This document shows, piece after piece, positions 6,922-12,391 of a stretch of 12,391 bases of DNA (within the stretch, counting starts at the first letter, position 1; each line of letters starts with the position of its first letter). The position numbers and the translations under genes were made by a program. Origin of the DNA: CAVHXA01 sp963639765 (GTDB lineage: Bacteria; Bacillota; Clostridia; Oscillospirales; Oscillospiraceae); the NCBI GenBank assembly GCA_963639765.1, contig CAVHXA010000056.1, positions 1-12,391 on the forward strand, given 5' to 3'. The notes under the pieces were generated by a model. It did not search any database. It was not told where the DNA came from and saw only the letters and a program-made list of their open reading frames with translations.

Positions 6922-7950
6922 ATGAAAATCAAACGCAGACAGTTTCTGGCATTGACCGGTGCGGCGGCAACGGCTGCTGTACTGGCAGGCTGCGGCGGTA
7001 ATTCTTCCAGCAGCACGGCGACAGCATCTTCCACAGCAGGCACTGACGGCCTGGTCGCACCTACGGATTTTATTGCGGACCCAGAAACCGGTGAGTTCAG
7101 TTTTACTGCTAACGATGACCGCATGGGCTATTACAATGTACGTGTCTACAAGGTGGAAAACGGTGTGGAAAGCAACTCCTATGCCGCCAGCTCCAGCCGC
7201 ATCAACGGTGATAAGACCGGTACGATCACGGGCAGCTTTGATACCAGCGAAATCGGCTGGGGCACCTACCATATCAAGCTGGTCAGCTTTGCTGCGGCCG
7301 GTACGGATATGACCGCCCCGGATGCTGTAGTGTTAACTGCACACTATGGTGTGAACCTGACTTTTGAACAGCCGGAAATGCTGGTCTTTTCAAGCGGAAA
7401 CACGATGGCAGCAGTTATTGACTGGTGGAGCCTGTGTGACTACTATTTCCTCGAAACAATGCCGGACATCAAGTTCAGTGTGTATAACGATGCCGCCTGC
7501 ACCAATGAGGTGTTCAGCGATACCGTCAGCCTGGACAAGATGTATGAAGAAAATCACGGCATGAACCCGCCCAGCGTGATCCATTACTGGGGCTGGTCAA
7601 AAACCGACGGCATGTTCTGCATTGAACTGAGCGATGGCACAAATATCTACTTCAACGGTGATTACTACCCGTATACGCTGGCTGACATGGGACTGGAAGC
7701 GGGAACTTACTATGTTACGATTCAGGCCCTGTCCACACTGGATTATGCAAATGATTCCAAGGTCAGCAGTGCAGTAGAGATTACATTGACGGATGCAGAG
7801 CCCAGCGGCGAGAACTTTGCTGCCGGCCGTACCGAGAACTGGACGGACCCCACCATGATGGATATGCCCGGTGCAAATCCCGGTGTGCAGGACAATCGTG
7901 TGGATGGATGTACATCCAATGCGATTTCTGCAGAGATCGTGGATGAATAA
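6922..7950 (+). CDS. Surface lipoprotein with fibronectin-like repeats, copy 2
   Basis: Tandem paralogue of the preceding gene, 342 aa, 24 bp downstream with RBS AAAGGA near 6909-6914. The signal contains KRRQFL and lipobox VLAGC, with lipidated Cys at 24 and a Ser/Thr tether. The first module (about residues 46-150) is close to copy 1, sharing SSSRING and IGWGTYHIKL. The second module diverges strongly, with inserted aromatic-rich stretches (DWWSLCDYYF and HYWGWSK). The closing WTDPTMMDMP motif is retained. Conservation of one half and divergence of the other suggests a shared attachment or partner surface and different ligands, but this is inference. No enzyme motif is seen. Confidence 0.8.
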   Translation: MKIKRRQFLALTGAAATAAVLAGCGGNSSSSTATASSTAGTDGLVAPTDFIADPETGEFSFTANDDRMGYYNVRVYKVENGVESNSYAASSSRINGDKTGTITGSFDTSEIGWGTYHIKLVSFAAAGTDMTAPDAVVLTAHYGVNLTFEQPEMLVFSSGNTMAAVIDWWSLCDYYFLETMPDIKFSVYNDAACTNEVFSDTVSLDKMYEENHGMNPPSVIHYWGWSKTDGMFCIELSDGTNIYFNGDYYPYTLADMGLEAGTYYVTIQALSTLDYANDSKVSSAVEITLTDAEPSGENFAAGRTENWTDPTMMDMPGANPGVQDNRVDGCTSNAISAEIVDE

Positions 7951-7976
7951 CAGCGTTCGATAATATTCTGGCACGT

Positions 7977-8016
7977 CCCCGCACCGCATCGGGTGCGGTG
8001 CGGGGAAATATTTTTT
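7977..8016 (+). terminator. Strong GC-rich hairpin between lipoproteins and permease
   Basis: A perfect 12-bp GC-rich stem (7977-7988 with 7994-8005) with a five-base loop, followed by AAATA and then six Ts (8011-8016). Because the T run is five bases away from the stem, it may be a leaky terminator or an mRNA-stabilising end rather than a full stop. No clear promoter lies between it and the permease start at 8040, so the downstream genes probably depend on read-through. Confidence 0.65.
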
Positions 8017-8039
8017 GAAAAGCGAATGGAGGGCGTTTT

Positions 8040-9803
8040 ATGGAAAAACTTTTCCCGTACAAGCAGCGCGGCGGAACGACCGGCGGCGAGATCGCAGCTG
8101 GTATCTGTATGGGGCTGCTGTCGGTGTGCGGTATTTTTATGAACATGCAGCTGCTGGCACAGTATCAGATCTCCGGTCCGGCGGCAACTGCTGCGGCATC
8201 GGACATGGCAGCCAATGGTGAAACCTTTGCACAGATGTATTTTGTTTCGATGCTGGTTTCCTTTGCAGGCAGCCTGCTGATCGGCCTTGTGACCAAACTG
8301 CCGCTGGTGCAGGTGTCCAGTCTGGGTCTGTCGGCTGTGCTGGTTTCTCTGGTAGGCATCGGCACTGGGCTGACTTATTATAATCTGCTGTTCCTGTGCC
8401 TGGTGAGCAGCGTGATTTATGCGGTCATTCTGGCGATTCCCGGCGGTTACGGTCTGCTGGTAGGCGCTCTGCCTTCCGGAGTTCGCAAAGCACTTCCGGC
8501 TGCGGCTGGTCTGCTTCTGGCATGGGTGGCGGCTCAGCTCAGCGGCGTGTTCCCGGTCAAGGCATCGTCGATCCCGGTTTATGGTACAGGTTCTGTGCTG
8601 GAAGCCAGTGAATCTAATGTGGCACTGAGTGGCTTTGTTTCCTTTGACCAGTATTCTTACCTGACCGATAAGTATCACCCCACGATGTTGATCTGTGCCG
8701 TATCGGTGCTGGTAGCCATCGTTGTTTATCTGCTGCGTCGCCGCTCCAATCGTCCGTGTCTGACCGCTCTGCTGAGCGGAACCGTGGTGTTCCTGCTGGG
8801 AAGTGTTCTTCTTACCTGCGTAAACTGGAAGAACATGACCATGTCTTTCGATTCCATGTGGGCCCGTCTATGGATGGTGGGCAGTGAGGACTCCATGCAG
8901 CTTCATCTGTCTGCTGTATTGAAAAATCTGTCTATTGGTGCTGTTTTTGCCAAGGGAATGGACTTTACTGCCTATACGGAAGCTGGGGGCAACGTTGCCA
9001 AGCTGTTTGCTACCGGTATCCTGACAAATCTACTGCTCAACCTCTATGACGCTGACACGACCCTGACTGCTGTTGCATCCGAGTGTGATGCAGAGGATGT
9101 AAACCATCGTCTGCCGCTGCTGTGCAATGCAGCTATTAACGTGGTGGCTCCCATCGTAGGTGCAGGCCCGATTGCCATCGGTAAGGAATCTGTTGCTGGC
9201 ACGCATGACCACGCAAAGAGCGGTCTTGGCAGTGTGGTGGCAGCAATCGTTATGCTGATCAGTGCGTTTGTCTGGGTGGTGCCCTTCCTGTTGGCTACTG
9301 TTACCAGCTACGGTGTCACCTTTAATATGTATGGGCACTATGGCACGGTACTGCAATATCTGACCGAGTGCAGCTTTTCCGTGGCGGATATCATTATGGT
9401 TCTGGTGGGGCTTGGCATGGCTGTGCACAGTGCAGGGATGGATTGGGGCGACCTGAACCAGAGCGTGCCGTTTCTTGCGACGGTTGCAGGTACCCTGTTT
9501 ACCTCGAATCTTGCGGTTGGCGCAGCTGCCGGTGTAGTTGCCTTTGTGCTTGTGAGTCTGAGCAAGGCTCCGGTCGTTTATGACTTTGACCTCGATGAGG
9601 AAGAAGAGGACGACGAGGAAGAAGATGCTGCAGAGAATACGGAAGCCTCCGCAGATGCAGAGGCTGAAAATGCCGATGAAGCGGAGGAAGAAGAGGAAAT
9701 CGTTCTTCCTGAAAAGGAACCCGGCTTGCTGGAAAAGATCGGTGGAAAAACACTGGTGCTTGCAGCCGTTTGTCTGATCCTGCTGGTCCTCACGGCTCTG
9801 TAA
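8040..9803 (+). CDS. NCS2/AzgA-like permease with acidic insert
   Basis: Polytopic membrane transporter, 587 aa, with about 13-14 hydrophobic segments. It resembles the AzgA branch of NCS2 purine/pyrimidine carriers. LGLSAVL in the third helix region parallels the AzgA GMGLNAFF motif. LYDADTTLTAVA (D337) parallels LFDTxGTLxGVA in helix 8. KESVAG (E383) followed by SGLGSVV parallels ESxxGxxxGGRTGLTA in helix 10, where a Glu binds the base. It is longer than usual (AzgA about 430-480 aa). An acidic stretch at 519-553 has 23 Asp/Glu in 35 residues, followed by one extra hydrophobic helix (571-587). RBS GGAGGG at 8028-8033, spacing 6. The glycosidase context suggests import of a glycoside or its aglycone. 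The family call is moderate because divergence is large. Confidence 0.7.
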   Translation: MEKLFPYKQRGGTTGGEIAAGICMGLLSVCGIFMNMQLLAQYQISGPAATAAASDMAANGETFAQMYFVSMLVSFAGSLLIGLVTKLPLVQVSSLGLSAVLVSLVGIGTGLTYYNLLFLCLVSSVIYAVILAIPGGYGLLVGALPSGVRKALPAAAGLLLAWVAAQLSGVFPVKASSIPVYGTGSVLEASESNVALSGFVSFDQYSYLTDKYHPTMLICAVSVLVAIVVYLLRRRSNRPCLTALLSGTVVFLLGSVLLTCVNWKNMTMSFDSMWARLWMVGSEDSMQLHLSAVLKNLSIGAVFAKGMDFTAYTEAGGNVAKLFATGILTNLLLNLYDADTTLTAVASECDAEDVNHRLPLLCNAAINVVAPIVGAGPIAIGKESVAGTHDHAKSGLGSVVAAIVMLISAFVWVVPFLLATVTSYGVTFNMYGHYGTVLQYLTECSFSVADIIMVLVGLGMAVHSAGMDWGDLNQSVPFLATVAGTLFTSNLAVGAAAGVVAFVLVSLSKAPVVYDFDLDEEEEDDEEEDAAENTEASADAEAENADEAEEEEEIVLPEKEPGLLEKIGGKTLVLAAVCLILLVLTAL

Positions 9804-9840
9804 GCATTACGCCGGGCAGCCCCGACAGAAAGGAACTCTC

Positions 9841-12264
9841 ATGAAACATCAGGATATTATTTCCAAGCTGACGATCGAGCAAAAATGTGCGCTGCTATCC
9901 GGCAAAAATACATGGCAGACCCAGTATTACCCCAAACAGGGCGTGCCGTCTATCTGGCTGTCGGACGGTCCCAACGGTCTGCGCAAGCAGGCAGGTGCAG
10001 CCGACCACTTGGGCCTGAACCCCTCGGAACCGGCCACCTGCTTCCCGACAGCTGCCACCATGGCGAACAGCTGGGACCCGGCTTTGGGCGAGGAAATCGG
10101 CGGAGCACTGGGAGAAGAAACCGCTGCTTACCGTGTTAACGTATTGCTTGGTCCCGGTCTGAACATCAAGCGCAGCCCGCTGTGCGGTCGCAGCTTTGAA
10201 TATTTCTCGGAAGACCCTTATCTCTCCGGCAAAATGGCAGCCGGTTATGTGCGTGGTATTCAGACCAACGGAGTTGCAGCCTGTCCAAAGCATTTTGCTG
10301 TAAACAGTCAGGAACTGCGCCGCATGGCCAGTGATTCCATTCTGGACGAGCGTACCTTGCGGGAACTGTATCTGACGGCGTTTGAGATCGTGGTAAAAGA
10401 GGCTAAGCCAAAAGCGATCATGTCCTCTTACAACAAAATAAATGGTGCGTATGCCAACGAAAACGAGCATTTGCTGCTGGACATCCTGCGCAAAGACTGG
10501 GGCTTTGACGGCGCAGTCGTGACGGACTGGGGCGGCTCCAACGACCATGTGGAAGGCGTGAAGAACGGTTCTACGCTGGAAATGCCTTCGCCGGGTCTGG
10601 GTGCTGCCAGAAAACTGCTGAAAGCACTGGACGAGGGCGAAATCAGCGAACAAACCATTGACGAACGTGTGGATGAGTTGTTAGACCTTGCACTTTCCAC
10701 GGACGAGGCCATTCAGAAAGCACCTCGGAAATTTGATGAAGCTGCCCATCATCAGCTGGCAAAAAGAGCGGCGGCAGAAAGTATTGTTCTGCTGAAAAAT
10801 GAGGACGGTATTCTCCCGCTGAAACATGGCATGAAGATTGCTCTGATTGGCGATTTTGCTATGACCCCACGTTATCAGGGAGCAGGCTCCAGCATGGTGA
10901 ACCCGACAAAGCTGGACAGCCTGAAAGATGCTGCTGAAACAGCTGGACTGAACCTGATTGGTTGCTGCTCCGGCTATGAGCGCAGCGGTAAACCGAACAA
11001 GGCATATTTGGATGAGGCCGTGGCACAGGCAAAACTGGCCGATACGGTCGTTGTGTGCATTGGTCTGGATGAATCCAGCGAAAGCGAAGGATTGGACCGC
11101 AGCCATATTTGCATTCCGGCGGTGCAGAAGCAGCTGCTGGATGCTGTGGTCGCAGTCAATGAAAATCTGGTGGTCGTGGTCAGTGCGGGCAGTGTCATCG
11201 AAACCGATTGGGTCACGAAGTGCAAGGCGGTAGTGCACGGCTATCTGGGTGGGCAGGCTGGTGCCGGTGCCATGATGGATGTGTTGACCGGCTGGCAGAA
11301 CCCCTGCGGCAAGCTGGCTGAGACCATTCCGCTGAATTACGCGGATACGCCTGCTGCCAACTATTTCCCCGGTAAAAAGCAGAACGTGGAATACCGTGAG
11401 GGGCTGTATGTAGGATACCGCTACTACGAAACAGCGGGCAAGGCTGTGCGGTACCCATTCGGCTACGGCTTAAGCTACACAAGTTTTGCATATTCGGACA
11501 TCAAAGTAACTACCGATAAGGTGACATTTACCATCACGAATACTGGTGATCGTGATGGTGCTGAGATTGCGCAGCTGTATATTGCAAAGCCTGATGCTAC
11601 CGTTTTTCGCCCGTCTAAAGAGCTGAAAGGCTTTGCCAAAGTGTTCCTGAAAGCCGGTGAAAGCCAGAGTGTAACTGTCCCGCTGGATGATAAAGCGTTC
11701 CGGTATTGGAACGTACAGACGAATCAGTGGGAAGTAGAAGGCGGTATCTATCAGATTTTGATAGGTGCCAGCGTGCAGGACATCCGCCTGAGCTCCGAAA
11801 TCACCTTGCAAGGCACCGATGCGCCCGACCCCTATGCCGGTAAAAAGCTTGCTTGTTACCGTACTGCAACGATCAAGTCTGTACCGGATGATGAATTTGA
11901 GACACTGTTGGGATGCGCTATTCCAGAAGACAAAACCACCATTGATCGAACCATGACGCTGGGTGAGCTGAACCACAGCCGCAGCCCGCTGTGCTGGCTG
12001 ATTGCAGGAGTTCTGACGCTGCTGCTGAAAGCAGGCGAGAAAAAAGGCAAGCCTGATTTGAATATCCTGTTCCAGTACAACATGCCGCTGCGCGCACTGG
12101 CACAGATGACCAATGGTATGATTGGGGACGAGTTCGTGGATGGTTTGGTGCTGGAGGCAAAGGGCTTCTGGATCATCGGCATCCTGCGGGCACTGGTGGG
12201 ACTGGTGCAGAACTTTGTAAACAACAGTCGCTATCAGGCCAAGCTGGACGAACAGTCCAAGTGA
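9841..12264 (+). CDS. Cytoplasmic GH3 glycosidase (beta-glucosidase-like)
   Basis: Canonical-order GH3 enzyme, 807 aa, starting 37 bp after the permease with GAAAGGA at 9828-9834. No signal peptide, so it acts in the cytoplasm. The TIM-barrel domain (about 1-300) has LSDGPNGLR, SPLCGRSFEYFSED at 112-125, KH at 150-151 and nucleophile D229 in VVTDWGG. The alpha/beta domain (about 313-560) has ESIVLLKNEDG and acid/base candidate E416 in ESEGLDR. A fibronectin III-like domain (about 560-655) follows YPFGYGLSY. The last 145 or so residues form an extension with two hydrophobic stretches (SPLCWLIAGVLTLLL and GFWIIGILRALVGL). Family members cleave terminal beta-linked glucose or other sugars, and exact specificity is not readable. 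Its partner is the exported GH3 encoded upstream. Confidence 0.93.
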   Translation: MKHQDIISKLTIEQKCALLSGKNTWQTQYYPKQGVPSIWLSDGPNGLRKQAGAADHLGLNPSEPATCFPTAATMANSWDPALGEEIGGALGEETAAYRVNVLLGPGLNIKRSPLCGRSFEYFSEDPYLSGKMAAGYVRGIQTNGVAACPKHFAVNSQELRRMASDSILDERTLRELYLTAFEIVVKEAKPKAIMSSYNKINGAYANENEHLLLDILRKDWGFDGAVVTDWGGSNDHVEGVKNGSTLEMPSPGLGAARKLLKALDEGEISEQTIDERVDELLDLALSTDEAIQKAPRKFDEAAHHQLAKRAAAESIVLLKNEDGILPLKHGMKIALIGDFAMTPRYQGAGSSMVNPTKLDSLKDAAETAGLNLIGCCSGYERSGKPNKAYLDEAVAQAKLADTVVVCIGLDESSESEGLDRSHICIPAVQKQLLDAVVAVNENLVVVVSAGSVIETDWVTKCKAVVHGYLGGQAGAGAMMDVLTGWQNPCGKLAETIPLNYADTPAANYFPGKKQNVEYREGLYVGYRYYETAGKAVRYPFGYGLSYTSFAYSDIKVTTDKVTFTITNTGDRDGAEIAQLYIAKPDATVFRPSKELKGFAKVFLKAGESQSVTVPLDDKAFRYWNVQTNQWEVEGGIYQILIGASVQDIRLSSEITLQGTDAPDPYAGKKLACYRTATIKSVPDDEFETLLGCAIPEDKTTIDRTMTLGELNHSRSPLCWLIAGVLTLLLKAGEKKGKPDLNILFQYNMPLRALAQMTNGMIGDEFVDGLVLEAKGFWIIGILRALVGLVQNFVNNSRYQAKLDEQSK

Positions 12265-12279
12265 CACGGGAGGAACGAT

Positions 12280-12391
12280 ATGAATTTCTGGAACAACTTT
12301 GCGGAAAAGCACCCTGCCGCTGCCAAGTGGGTGCGCGAGGGCGGTCTGTTTGTCATCGTGTCAAACCTGATCACGGTGTTCAAGTACCTGT
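12280..12391 (+). CDS. Small membrane protein, N-terminal part, possibly GtrA-like
   Basis: The ORF runs off the right edge; 37 residues are visible. It begins MNFWNNFAEKHPAAAKW, followed by a hydrophobic segment FVIVSNLITVFKYL that resembles the first helix of GtrA-type small membrane proteins. RBS GGGAGG at 12268-12273 with a 6-base spacer, 15 bp after the GH3 stop, so it belongs to the same transcript. GtrA proteins are thought to help move lipid-linked sugars, but with so little sequence the name is tentative. Confidence 0.5.
   Translation, partial: MNFWNNFAEKHPAAAKWVREGGLFVIVSNLITVFKYL

Noticed and set aside
7743..8678. A 311-codon minus-strand frame across the lipoprotein/permease junction
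   Set aside because: Runs through the strong hairpin and two well-supported genes, and has a Gln/His/Arg-rich nonsense-like composition.

Overview
The window looks like a Gram-positive, low-to-mid-GC gut anaerobe, most likely Firmicutes of the Oscillospiraceae/Ruminococcaceae type (Faecalibacterium or Subdoligranulum-like). This is a guess from codon use, strong AGGAGG-type ribosome sites, clostridial GH3 architectures and an AgrC/LytTR signalling pair. No rRNA, tRNA or CRISPR array was seen. All real genes lie on the + strand.

Layout. Bases 1-320 hold a scar of mobile DNA: the 5' part of an IS3-type orfA, broken after about base 184, then a stretch ending in two hairpins. A promoter at 343-371 starts a two-gene regulatory unit: an AgrC-like membrane histidine kinase (409-1794) overlapping a LytTR response regulator (1766-2506), closed by a terminator (2523-2559). 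Right behind it is a compact control region: 21-bp-phased repeats (2562-2637) that fit the LytTR direct-repeat consensus, a promoter (2644-2672), and a leader of about 83 nt with a small inverted repeat.

That control region fronts a tightly spaced run of genes. They are a large exported, membrane-anchored, domain-permuted GH3 glycosidase (2762-5890); two tandemly duplicated lipoproteins (5920-6897 and 6922-7950); a strong hairpin (7977-8005); an NCS2/AzgA-like permease with an acidic insert (8040-9803); a cytoplasmic GH3 glycosidase in the usual domain order (9841-12264); and the start of a small membrane protein, perhaps GtrA-like (12280 to the edge).

Proposed working model (inference). The kinase senses an unknown outside signal, and the LytTR regulator binds the phased repeats and switches on the glycosidase operon. 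The outer GH3 and the lipoproteins act on a glycoside at the cell surface, the permease imports a product or intact glycoside, and the inner GH3 finishes hydrolysis. The permease resembles nucleobase carriers rather than sugar carriers, which makes the substrate an open and interesting question. All three exported proteins start with twin-arginine-like signals.
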